Positions 9,206 to 16,684 of a DNA stretch of 64,000 nucleotides are shown here, piece by piece. The stretch lies in NCBI GenBank assembly GCA_002295925.1, contig DBGO01000017.1, forward strand, positions 62,001 through 126,000, in the 5' to 3' direction. The notes beneath the pieces were generated by a model that worked only from the letters and a program-made list of their open reading frames with translations, searched no databases and was not told the origin of the DNA. Position numbers and translations under genes: made by a program. This DNA comes from Flavobacteriales bacterium UBA852 (GTDB taxonomy: Bacteria; Bacteroidota; Bacteroidia; Flavobacteriales_E; Vicingaceae). The stretch's first letter is position 1. Each line of letters opens with the position of its first letter.

Positions 9206-9237
9206 TGTAAGACGACTAAGTCTTTATTTTGTTACAA
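9206..9237 (-). promoter_or_regulatory. Autoregulatory ECF promoter of the sigma factor gene
   Basis: On the minus strand the site has TGTAAC, 16 bases, CGTCTT, flanked by an upstream T and a downstream ACA. It matches 7701-7732 over the same 32 bases with only a few differences, all in the spacer. The CGTCTT box begins 16 bases before the sigma gene ATG, so the predicted transcription start is within about 5 bases of the start codon. Confidence 0.75.
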
Positions 9238-9321
9238 GGTGGGTATTTTTTTCAATTTAGTAAAAATTCACATTAAGTATTGCACTATTCACCATAAAAG
9301 CAAAAATTAAAGGTAAAACAT

Positions 9322-9352
9322 TTTGTTTGTCATAATAATCTTCGCAAATTTG
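9322..9352 (+). promoter_or_regulatory. Bacteroidota-type promoter of lnt
   Basis: TTTG at 9322-9325, 19 bases, then CAAATTTG at 9345-9352. This matches the Bacteroidota TTTG / TAnnTTTG pattern with one mismatch in the second element. The -7 element ends 8 bases before the lnt ATG, so the leader should be very short or absent. Confidence 0.5.
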
Positions 9353-9360
9353 ACAAAGAA

Positions 9361-11022
9361 ATGAGTTTATCCGTAAGAAAATACCAACCTTTATTATTCA
9401 GCACTTTAAGCGGATTATTATTAGGGTTCTCTTGGCCCGAAATAGGCAATTTTCCTTGGCTGATGTTTTTTGCTTTCATTCCGTTATTATTGCTCGAATA
9501 TGAAATGCGTAATTTAAAAATAAAGCGCTTTTCGACTAAGATTTTTTTACACGCCTGGTGGGCATTTTTCTTATTTAATTTAATCACAACTTGGTGGATA
9601 TATTTTGCCAGTGGTGCAGGAATGGTTTTGGCTGTTGTTCTGAACAGTTTAATTATGGCATTAGTATTTTGGCTTTATCATAAAACGGCATTGCACTTGG
9701 GTGAATACAAAGCATTATACTCGCTGTTTTTTTATTGGTTGGGGTTTGAATGGGTACATTATCATTGGGAACTTTCGTGGCCTTGGCTATCTTTTGGAAA
9801 TGTTTTTGCCAACAGTGAAAACATTATTCAATGGTACGAATATACCGGCGTTTTGGGTGGCAGTTTATGGATTGTTGCAGTAAATGTATTTTTATTTGTT
9901 TTGCTGAAAAGGATTATTTATCAAAAACAAAAAGTTACGCAAAACATCCCCCTTTTATTGTTAATTCTAACCACTTTTATTGCGCCTATTATTATATCTT
10001 TTTCAATAAAAAAGCCCGATTTATCTAAAAATGAAAAAATTGAGGTGGTTATAGTTCAACCTAACATTGACCCCTACAATGAAAAATTCGGCGGACTTAC
10101 CGATGTTGAACAAGCCCAAGAAATTATCCGCCTTGCCCAAACAAAACTTACGCCCGAAACGGAATTTATTATTGCACCCGAAACGGCTTTGCCTCGCGGA
10201 TACAACGAAGAACACATAACGGATTATGAAGCCATCAACATCCTAAAAGAGTTTGTCAACAGCCATCCCAAAATTTCTTTTTTGATTGGTATTTCATCCT
10301 ACAAATTTTACGAGCCGTTTGAAGAAATACCAGAAACCGCCCGCCAAACGCCCGACGGAGATTATTATGATTCTTTTAATACCGCTATGTTGTTGAACAA
10401 AAACGGCATTCAGTTGTATCATAAATCTAAACTTGTATTGGGTGTAGAACGATTGCCTTTCAGTTGGATATTAAAACCATTGGAAAACTTGGCTATTGAT
10501 TTAGGCGGAACAACAGGAACATTAGGTGTATCGGAACATCCATATATATTTACAGAAAATAAAACTTACCTTACTCCTCCCGACACAAACAAAGCCGCAT
10601 TTGGTCCGGTAATATGCTATGAGTCGGTGTATGGGGAATACTTTTCGGAATTTGCCAAACGTGGTGCCAATGTAATGGCAATTATTACCAACGACGGCTG
10701 GTGGGACGACACACCGGGATACAAACAACATTTGGCTTATGCCAAACTACGAGCTATTGAAACACGCCGATACATTGCCCGAAGTGCCAACACGGGAATA
10801 AGTGCCATCATCACTCCTTCGGGAAAAGTAGAGCAACCTACCGGTTGGTGGGTAAAAGCTGCCATTAGAGGTAATTTATACCTTAACAACAGACCAACTT
10901 TTTATATTATTTATGGCGATATTATTGGGCGACTGGCGGCTTTTTTGGCATCCATAATGATTGCTTATGTTATTGCCCGTAAACTCAACACAACACAACA
11001 ACGACTTAAAATGGAACGATAA
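9361..11022 (+). CDS. lnt: Apolipoprotein N-acyltransferase
   Basis: A 553-residue enzyme that adds the third acyl chain to lipoproteins at the periplasmic face of the inner membrane. The first 215 residues are hydrophobic, with several membrane segments. The periplasmic nitrilase-like domain starts near VVIVQPNIDPY. The catalytic triad is visible: Glu274 in APETALP, Lys355 in YHKSKLVLGVE and Cys419 in GPVICYES. A final membrane helix (ASIMIAYVIARKL) follows, as in the family. The length is close to E. coli Lnt (about 510) with a modest insertion. The stop overlaps the start of the next gene by one base. The many lipoproteins in this window (GldJ, GldI, the FKBP protein, the protein at 54336) are its likely substrates. 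Confidence 0.95.
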   Translation: MSLSVRKYQPLLFSTLSGLLLGFSWPEIGNFPWLMFFAFIPLLLLEYEMRNLKIKRFSTKIFLHAWWAFFLFNLITTWWIYFASGAGMVLAVVLNSLIMALVFWLYHKTALHLGEYKALYSLFFYWLGFEWVHYHWELSWPWLSFGNVFANSENIIQWYEYTGVLGGSLWIVAVNVFLFVLLKRIIYQKQKVTQNIPLLLLILTTFIAPIIISFSIKKPDLSKNEKIEVVIVQPNIDPYNEKFGGLTDVEQAQEIIRLAQTKLTPETEFIIAPETALPRGYNEEHITDYEAINILKEFVNSHPKISFLIGISSYKFYEPFEEIPETARQTPDGDYYDSFNTAMLLNKNGIQLYHKSKLVLGVERLPFSWILKPLENLAIDLGGTTGTLGVSEHPYIFTENKTYLTPPDTNKAAFGPVICYESVYGEYFSEFAKRGANVMAIITNDGWWDDTPGYKQHLAYAKLRAIETRRYIARSANTGISAIITPSGKVEQPTGWWVKAAIRGNLYLNNRPTFYIIYGDIIGRLAAFLASIMIAYVIARKLNTTQQRLKMER

Positions 11023-11636
11023 TGAAAAATATTTTTATTTTACTGATTTGCATATTCAATTTTTCTGTTCTTTTTTCACAAAAAGATACTGTTTTGTTAC
11101 AAAACGGTCGCGAATTGATTGGTCATTTTATTCAGGATGAAGTTTATGATATTGAATTCAAACATTTTACCAAAAAAGGTTATGAAACCATTAAAATTGA
11201 CAAATACCGTATTTTTTCGCTAATTGACAGCACAGGAAAAGAAAAATTATATTACAAATACGATACAACTATTGGAAATTATTTGCCCGAAAAAAGAATG
11301 CGTATGTATGTATATGGCGAGCGAGATGCGGTTTACGGTTTTAAAACCCCTTTTACCAATACCACAGGATTGGCTTTGGGCGGAGCGTCGGGATATTTAA
11401 TGATAAAAGATAAAAATTTCGTTTTTATTGCAACGCCTTTGTTATACACCGTGGGTAACTTGTTTTTTTCTACTAGGGTAAGAAAAAATTCTGTAAGGCA
11501 TTTACAATATATTAAAGATGATGATTACTTATCCGGATACGACCGTGTTGCCCGTGGCAAAAGAGTAAACAATGCACTGAAATATTCACTTGGCGGAATG
11601 GTTTTGGGTATTGTTGCCGGATTGGTTACCAATTAA
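11022..11636 (+). CDS. Secreted or membrane-associated protein of unknown function
   Basis: A 204-residue protein I do not recognise. It has a signal peptide ending in FSVLFSQ. A short beta-rich part follows (DTVLLQNGRELIGHFI and EFKHFTKKGYETIKIDKYR), a pattern frequent in Bacteroidota envelope proteins that report a property plus a nearby barrel or sheet. Two hydrophobic stretches come later: GLALGGASGYLMIK with FVFIATPLLYTVGNLFF, and a C-terminal GGMVLGIVAGLV. The start overlaps the stop of lnt by one base, and the next gene begins 3 bases after its stop. All three are probably one transcript, which points to envelope lipid or lipoprotein work. This is inference from context only. Confidence 0.6.
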   Translation: MKNIFILLICIFNFSVLFSQKDTVLLQNGRELIGHFIQDEVYDIEFKHFTKKGYETIKIDKYRIFSLIDSTGKEKLYYKYDTTIGNYLPEKRMRMYVYGERDAVYGFKTPFTNTTGLALGGASGYLMIKDKNFVFIATPLLYTVGNLFFSTRVRKNSVRHLQYIKDDDYLSGYDRVARGKRVNNALKYSLGGMVLGIVAGLVTN

Positions 11637-11639
11637 AAT

Positions 11640-12479
11640 ATGAAAGCCCAAAAGTTTATTGTTTACTCCAATATTTGGGTAAGTCTGGGCGCAAGTGCAT
11701 TTACAGCATTTGCTTATGTTGCGTATAATCTGGAACCAAATCTCTACTATTTATTGTTCATTTTTTCGTCAACCTTATCAGTTTATACTTTTCACCGGAT
11801 TATTCGATTTTATGACCAAAAACCTGAAAACAATACTCTTTCCGAAAGGCATTTATGGATAATTGCCCATAAAAAAAGCTTGCTTGCATTATTTGTATTA
11901 TCAACAATATTGTCGGGGTATTCCTTATTGCATTTACCTGCTTACCGTTTGGCAAAATTGCTTTTGCCTGCTGTTTTGCCTGTTTTATTGTACATTTTAC
12001 CTTCAAATAAATTCTTTAAGGGGTTGCGCCATATTCCTTTCCTTAAAGTTCCGGTTGTTGGATTTATTTGGATGTTTCTTTGCGGATATATCCCATTAGA
12101 ATTAGAACAAATTGATTACACGTGGCATTTTTTGGTCGCACAAATGTTATTTATTATTGCCATTACTTTGCCTTTTGAAATTAGGGATATAAAAGTGGAT
12201 ACTACTGAAAATGTTAAAAGTTTTGCTACGGCTCTGGGTATTAAAAACACACAAAAACTCGCCTTACTGTTGGTAATCGCTTCTTATTTTTTGATTTGGG
12301 CAGATACTTCCATAACAATAACCGCTTTGGCATCGTGGACACTTACAGTTTTGATTTGCTTACCATTAATTTTAAACAGCAAAGAGGATAAGCCCGAATT
12401 GTATTTTTCGGGATTGGTTGAATCTGCTTTATTTTACCCCATCTTTTTTTACTTGATTTTGCGTTTAATATTGTCGTAA
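11640..12479 (+). CDS. UbiA prenyltransferase-like membrane protein
   Basis: A 279-residue polytopic protein with about eight hydrophobic segments. The stretch LPFEIRDIKVDTTENVKSFA has the layout of the second Asp-rich motif (DxxxD) of UbiA-family prenyltransferases, followed by the usual ATALG. The first Asp-rich motif, normally NDxxDxxxD between helices 2 and 3, appears only as VYTFHRIIRFYDQK. The enzyme may therefore be divergent or may use another substrate. It is the last gene of the lnt operon, ending 3 bases from a convergent barrel gene. Membership of the superfamily is fairly likely, but the activity is not shown. Confidence 0.6.
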   Translation: MKAQKFIVYSNIWVSLGASAFTAFAYVAYNLEPNLYYLLFIFSSTLSVYTFHRIIRFYDQKPENNTLSERHLWIIAHKKSLLALFVLSTILSGYSLLHLPAYRLAKLLLPAVLPVLLYILPSNKFFKGLRHIPFLKVPVVGFIWMFLCGYIPLELEQIDYTWHFLVAQMLFIIAITLPFEIRDIKVDTTENVKSFATALGIKNTQKLALLLVIASYFLIWADTSITITALASWTLTVLICLPLILNSKEDKPELYFSGLVESALFYPIFFYLILRLILS

Positions 12480-12482
12480 ATG

Positions 12483-13085
12483 CTATTCGGCTTTGGCTTT
12501 TTTCAAATTTACATTGAATCCCAAACCAAAAGAAAAACGGAATTCATCCAATCCTATAGAAGGCGCATTCGACAAATATCGTCCTTTTATATATTTAAGC
12601 TCCAAAAATGCGTGAAACCATTTTTTGGCAAAAAGGTTTACGCCTGTACCTACTGCAAAAACAGGATTGGTAGTCAAAGTGTATTTTTGTAAATATTTTT
12701 CATCTATAACTACATCCAAAACCGGTCCTGCATATTTTGCTTTTGCAAATGCAGCGCCAATTTGAAAACTTCCGTAAAAATCTATGGAATTATCCGGTAA
12801 AAAATGATAGGCAAAGCCCGAAAACAGTTGGTGATTGGTTTCAAAAGTCGGATTTGAGGTTTCATTGATAAAAAAATAACCGTCGTTTCTAAAAGAGATT
12901 TTATTATCGATATAATATTCCGACAATCCTTGAAGATAAATTGGATTAGATTGAGCATCAAACAGGCATCCTGTTGCGAATGAAGCACTGAACCGCAAAG
13001 TGTGTGAATAAGTAAACTTGTTTTGCGCAGGTAATTGGCAAAACATCATGATTGTCAAAACGAATAAAGCATATTTTCTTACCAT
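12483..13085 (-). CDS. Small outer-membrane beta-barrel protein
   Basis: A 200-residue protein with a signal peptide ending in MMFCQLPAQ. It has about eight alternating strands, ending in RFSFGLGFNVNLKKAKAE, a typical small outer-membrane barrel. It overlaps the preceding barrel gene by 7 bases, so the two are coupled, and both follow the T9SS type B cargo gene on the same strand. I see no relationship to PorP/SprF, which is longer and has a different opening motif. The function is unknown. Its stop lies 3 bases from the convergent UbiA-like gene, with no visible terminator between them. Confidence 0.65.
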   Translation of the reverse strand: MVRKYALFVLTIMMFCQLPAQNKFTYSHTLRFSASFATGCLFDAQSNPIYLQGLSEYYIDNKISFRNDGYFFINETSNPTFETNHQLFSGFAYHFLPDNSIDFYGSFQIGAAFAKAKYAGPVLDVVIDEKYLQKYTLTTNPVFAVGTGVNLFAKKWFHAFLELKYIKGRYLSNAPSIGLDEFRFSFGLGFNVNLKKAKAE

Positions 13086-13732
13086 AATTCGGCGATTTTT
13101 ACATTAAAAGCAAAAGTGAGCAATAAATGTCCTTCGAGCGAACTGTTGTTGTGTTCTTCAATAGCTAAGTATTCATTCGTATCAAACTTTTCTTTGTGAA
13201 CGTGAATATCTTTTCCTAAATGAAGCATATATTGTGCATGAAATGTAAAGTTGACTATTTGAGATAAATTCCATTGCATACCTCCACCGGCTTGCACTGC
13301 AGAACTCCAACGTTCTTTTGATTGTTGTTCGAGCGGAATGTATGGCGAGGCAAAAGTGGTAATGCGCGTATAATCAAAACAATGACCGGCAAGTATATAC
13401 GGTTGCCATTTTTTTTGTGCCTTTAAATAAAATACTACCGACCAACCAATGTGTGCATCGGTTCGTTTGCCTAAATCATCAAGATTTTCGGTAAAATAAT
13501 CGGCAAACCAATCGGTATTGAGTTGATTGTCCAAGAGCAATCGAAACTGACCTCCAACACCCGAACCGAAATTGCCTGTAGAGTTGAACATACTTTGTGT
13601 ACTTCGCAAACCTAATTGCAGTGCTCCTCCATTTTTACCTTCATTGATTTGTTCTTGCGCAAATAATGGAGTAAACATAAAATTAAACATCAGCAACGCT
13701 AATAAAAGAGGATATACTTTAAAACGATTCAT
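13079..13732 (-). CDS. Small outer-membrane beta-barrel protein
   Basis: A protein of 217 residues if translation starts at the ATG at 13732. An upstream in-frame ATG at 13747 would add five residues (MKYFI). The later start gives a cleaner signal peptide, MNRFKVYPLLLALLMFN, ending in TPLFAQ. After it come amphipathic strands such as GGALQLGLRSTQSMF and GWSVVFYLKAQKKWQPYI, and the protein ends with LLTFAFNVKIAELW, consistent with an outer-membrane barrel. It follows the type B cargo gene by 62 bases and is coupled to the next barrel gene. It could help hold or export the cargo protein, but that is inference from gene order. Confidence 0.65.
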   Translation of the reverse strand: MNRFKVYPLLLALLMFNFMFTPLFAQEQINEGKNGGALQLGLRSTQSMFNSTGNFGSGVGGQFRLLLDNQLNTDWFADYFTENLDDLGKRTDAHIGWSVVFYLKAQKKWQPYILAGHCFDYTRITTFASPYIPLEQQSKERWSSAVQAGGGMQWNLSQIVNFTFHAQYMLHLGKDIHVHKEKFDTNEYLAIEEHNNSSLEGHLLLTFAFNVKIAELW

Positions 13733-13794
13733 GATAAAATATTTCATTAAAACTGTGAATTTAAGTTATTTATTGCAAAAACATGATAGAAAAA

Positions 13795-15357
13795 TCAGTA
13801 AAGGAGTGTAATGCGTCCATTATATTCAAACGGGTCTCCGTAAATAGATGTAATTTTAAAATTGTAGATATACACACCTGTAGGACAAAGTTTTCCGTGT
13901 TTATCTTTTCCGTTCCAACCTTTTGTATTTTCGTTGGAATAAAATAATTCGTGTCCCCAACGGTCATATATGGTTAATTCAAAACTCAACGGGTCGTATA
14001 ATCCGGCAACAGGTATAAAAACCCTGTTTTCATCAACTTCGGAAAAGGGATTAAATGCATTGGGAATATATACAATCGGGTCTAAATCTACACAAACTTT
14101 ATTTGACAAACTGTACGCCATTCCGGCAACTCCGTAATGATCGGTTGTGGTTTCTTCTGCTTCTATGTAATAGCAAAATTTACCATTTCCATCCAGTAAA
14201 TCCGAAACATCATCTACGTAAGTGTAAACGGTATCGTCTGCCGGTTGCTGATTAACAAAAATTCTGTCAACCAATTGATAATAACCATTAGGCGAATCTT
14301 GTGCCCGGTAAATGTTATATTGGTTTACACCACCTTTCCAATTGCGGTAATTATTCCACGTAAGTGTATTTTGCAACAGCAAATTATCTTTTTCTATTTT
14401 GAGTAATATATTTGTTCCCAGATTGGATTTTTTTGAAAATTTACCGCACGAATCTTCTGCCCAAATTTCATATTTATATTTTTCTTCGGCGGGCTTAGCC
14501 GTTACATCATATACCGTTACTTGACTTGCCGGCGAATAAAGCACTTCTTGAATGTCGGTAAATACATGAGATTCGGCATACGCTCTTTTGATATAATACT
14601 TTTTGGTTCCGGCTGTTAAATCGGGAATAAAAGTAATGGTTATGGTTGAACTGTCTTTTACCGAAACGGTGTATAAATCGAGAAATTGAACCGGATTAAG
14701 TAAGTCAATTGTAATTGTGAAAATTGTAGAACTTGCCGTAAATGGTCCGGCACCGCCGTTTTCTACCACTCTGATGTAATAAACATTTACCGTATTATCA
14801 CCTACAGGTTTGTGTTGAAAAACAGTATCGGTAGTGCTGCCCAAGTAAGCAAATGGGTTGCCGTTTTGCGATACATAAACTTGATACAAGACATTTGTTC
14901 CCGAATTGAACCATTTATAAGCATTCCATATTAAATTGACAGCAGTGTCGCACTTATCCAACGTTCCTTGCAACAACATAGAACGATGATAATCCAAGAT
15001 GGTAAACATTTGATTATTACAACAATCTTTTACGCCTATGGCATACGCTTCCACCTGGTTTGAAGCATTGTTTCCGGTAATATTGTAAATATAATTTCCG
15101 GAGGCATTTGCCGGTACAGAATCGATAATATCATTACTGCCTGTAATAGGATTTTTGTAAAAAATATAATACCAACAGGCATCGCCGGCAGGATTTTCTT
15201 GCCAACCGATAATTAAATCGCCGGTAAGCGGGTCGTAGCTTAAACTGTCTACTAATTGCGGGTCAGGTGGTGTTTGGTCATTGCCGCATTGTGCCAATGC
15301 ATTTTTCTGCCCAAACAAAAGGGTTAAAGCAACTGCTATTTGTAAAATTATTTTCAT
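13795..15357 (-). CDS. Secreted protein with T9SS type B (gliding-associated) sorting domain
   Basis: A 520-residue exported protein. The signal peptide ends in GQKNALAQ. The middle consists of about four fibronectin-type-III-like beta units, judged from repeated strands such as VNLIWNAYKW, TITITFIPDLTAGTKKYYI and LLLQNTLTWNNYRNW. The last 90 residues are the gliding-motility-associated C-terminal domain: YIPNAFNPFSEVDENRVF, FELTIYDRWGHELF, GWNGKDKHGKLCPTGVYIY and a final ITLLY. This is the type B signal recognised by the T9SS. The protein should be exported through PorV/PorU-era machinery found elsewhere in this window and held at the cell surface. Adhesion is a possible role. It precedes two small barrels on the same strand. 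Confidence 0.85.
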   Translation of the reverse strand: MKIILQIAVALTLLFGQKNALAQCGNDQTPPDPQLVDSLSYDPLTGDLIIGWQENPAGDACWYYIFYKNPITGSNDIIDSVPANASGNYIYNITGNNASNQVEAYAIGVKDCCNNQMFTILDYHRSMLLQGTLDKCDTAVNLIWNAYKWFNSGTNVLYQVYVSQNGNPFAYLGSTTDTVFQHKPVGDNTVNVYYIRVVENGGAGPFTASSTIFTITIDLLNPVQFLDLYTVSVKDSSTITITFIPDLTAGTKKYYIKRAYAESHVFTDIQEVLYSPASQVTVYDVTAKPAEEKYKYEIWAEDSCGKFSKKSNLGTNILLKIEKDNLLLQNTLTWNNYRNWKGGVNQYNIYRAQDSPNGYYQLVDRIFVNQQPADDTVYTYVDDVSDLLDGNGKFCYYIEAEETTTDHYGVAGMAYSLSNKVCVDLDPIVYIPNAFNPFSEVDENRVFIPVAGLYDPLSFELTIYDRWGHELFYSNENTKGWNGKDKHGKLCPTGVYIYNFKITSIYGDPFEYNGRITLLY

Positions 15358-15367
15358 TTACAACCAA

Positions 15368-15395
15368 TAGACGTATAAAAATAAAAAATGTTGTC
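15368..15395 (-). promoter_or_regulatory. Possible third ECF-type promoter
   Basis: On the minus strand GACAAC (15395-15390), 16 bases, CGTCTA (15373-15368) lies just before the T9SS type B cargo gene. The spacing equals that of the two sigma-factor sites and the CGTCT core is shared, but the -35 part matches TGTAAC at only 4 of 6 positions. The call is tentative. Confidence 0.35.
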
Positions 15396-15406
15396 TGAGC
15401 GCATAA

Positions 15407-16684
15407 TTATTTAAAATTCGCAACCGTTACTTCTACCCAATCTTCTTTTGAAGAAAAATATTTTCCGGCAGTTTCCAAAATGTCTTTTGCAGTAATGCGA
15501 TTGATTTTATTTATATACTCTTGAAAGAAATTTTCGGGCAAATTATTTTCGTTGAGCAGTTTAAAATTTTCCATTTGTTCAAATGCGCCATCACACGATT
15601 TCAGGAATTTTCCTAAAATATATGTTTTTACTTTTTGGAGTTCCTCGTCAGGAATTTCTTCGGCGGTTAAACGATTGATTTCTTTGTAAATCTCCTCTAA
15701 TGCTTGCGGCAATACATCGTTTTTTACTTCTGTTCCGATTACCATAAAAGAAGCAAACAAATTGTTTTGATACGAAGAATAAATGCCATAGGTGAATCCT
15801 TTTTCTTCGCGGATGTTTTTCATTAATCTCGACCCGAAATAGCCGCCCAAAACCATACTGAAAAATTGTAAATTCACATAATCTTCGTGTGTTCTTCCGG
15901 GAAGAATTTTCCCCATTCGGATTGCGGCTTGCAAAGCATCGGGCTTGCCAATTTTTAATACTTCCTTATTTGATTTATCTATTCTTTTAATTTCAGGGTA
16001 AGCATCAAAAGAAGGTAATTCCAACACCGAAAAAGAATTAAGAATTTTCTCTTTTACTTTATCGGTAATCATTCCCGAAACATACACATTGATATTTTCA
16101 TTCAAATAATAAGTTTCGTAAAAGTCTTTCAAATCTTTTACCGTAATGGTATCAAAGTCTTGTTCTTCGGCAAGTCTTCCGTAGGGATGATTTTGAAAGA
16201 GTGCTTTTTGAAAATGTTTGGACGCCAAATAAGCTACTTTTTCCTGATTGACCAAGTAGTTGTTTTTTTCAATGGCTTGTAATTTTTTTAATTCTTCAGG
16301 CGGAAAAACACTTGTAGCATACATTTCTATCAACACGGGCAACATTTCGTTCAAGGCTTCGTGCGTGGTGTATAACGTTATATTTGCTTTATCTTTGTCT
16401 GTTGATGTTTCGATAAAACTTCCACTATAATCAATTTTTAAAGCTAATTTTTGAGCATCGTACGAAATAGTGCCTTTCTTGAGCATTTTATTAGTGAACG
16501 ATGCCTGTAAAACTCGCTGTTGCCATACACTTCCGCCCTTTACCACCATTTCTATTTTTAAAACATCCACATCCAATCCCGACATAAAATAAAAGTGCAT
16601 ACCATTTACCGTTTCTTTTTCGGGATGTAAAAAGGTAATTTCATCTATGGGTTTTATTTCAGGCGCAATTGTTCTGTCCATCAT
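15407..16684 (-). CDS. M16 family peptidase-like protein, non-catalytic partner
   Basis: A 425-residue member of the M16 (pitrilysin/mitochondrial processing peptidase) superfamily. It keeps the two homologous domains and the C-terminal-domain signature REEKGFTYGIYSSYQ, with the Arg/Tyr pair used in substrate binding. The zinc motif HxxEH is missing: the equivalent region reads LQASFTNKMLKKG. It should therefore be the catalytically silent subunit, like the alpha subunit of processing peptidases. It begins at the stop of the active M16 gene (TAATG overlap of one base), which fits a heterodimer made in fixed ratio. There is no signal peptide. Confidence 0.88.
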   Translation of the reverse strand: MMDRTIAPEIKPIDEITFLHPEKETVNGMHFYFMSGLDVDVLKIEMVVKGGSVWQQRVLQASFTNKMLKKGTISYDAQKLALKIDYSGSFIETSTDKDKANITLYTTHEALNEMLPVLIEMYATSVFPPEELKKLQAIEKNNYLVNQEKVAYLASKHFQKALFQNHPYGRLAEEQDFDTITVKDLKDFYETYYLNENINVYVSGMITDKVKEKILNSFSVLELPSFDAYPEIKRIDKSNKEVLKIGKPDALQAAIRMGKILPGRTHEDYVNLQFFSMVLGGYFGSRLMKNIREEKGFTYGIYSSYQNNLFASFMVIGTEVKNDVLPQALEEIYKEINRLTAEEIPDEELQKVKTYILGKFLKSCDGAFEQMENFKLLNENNLPENFFQEYINKINRITAKDILETAGKYFSSKEDWVEVTVANFK

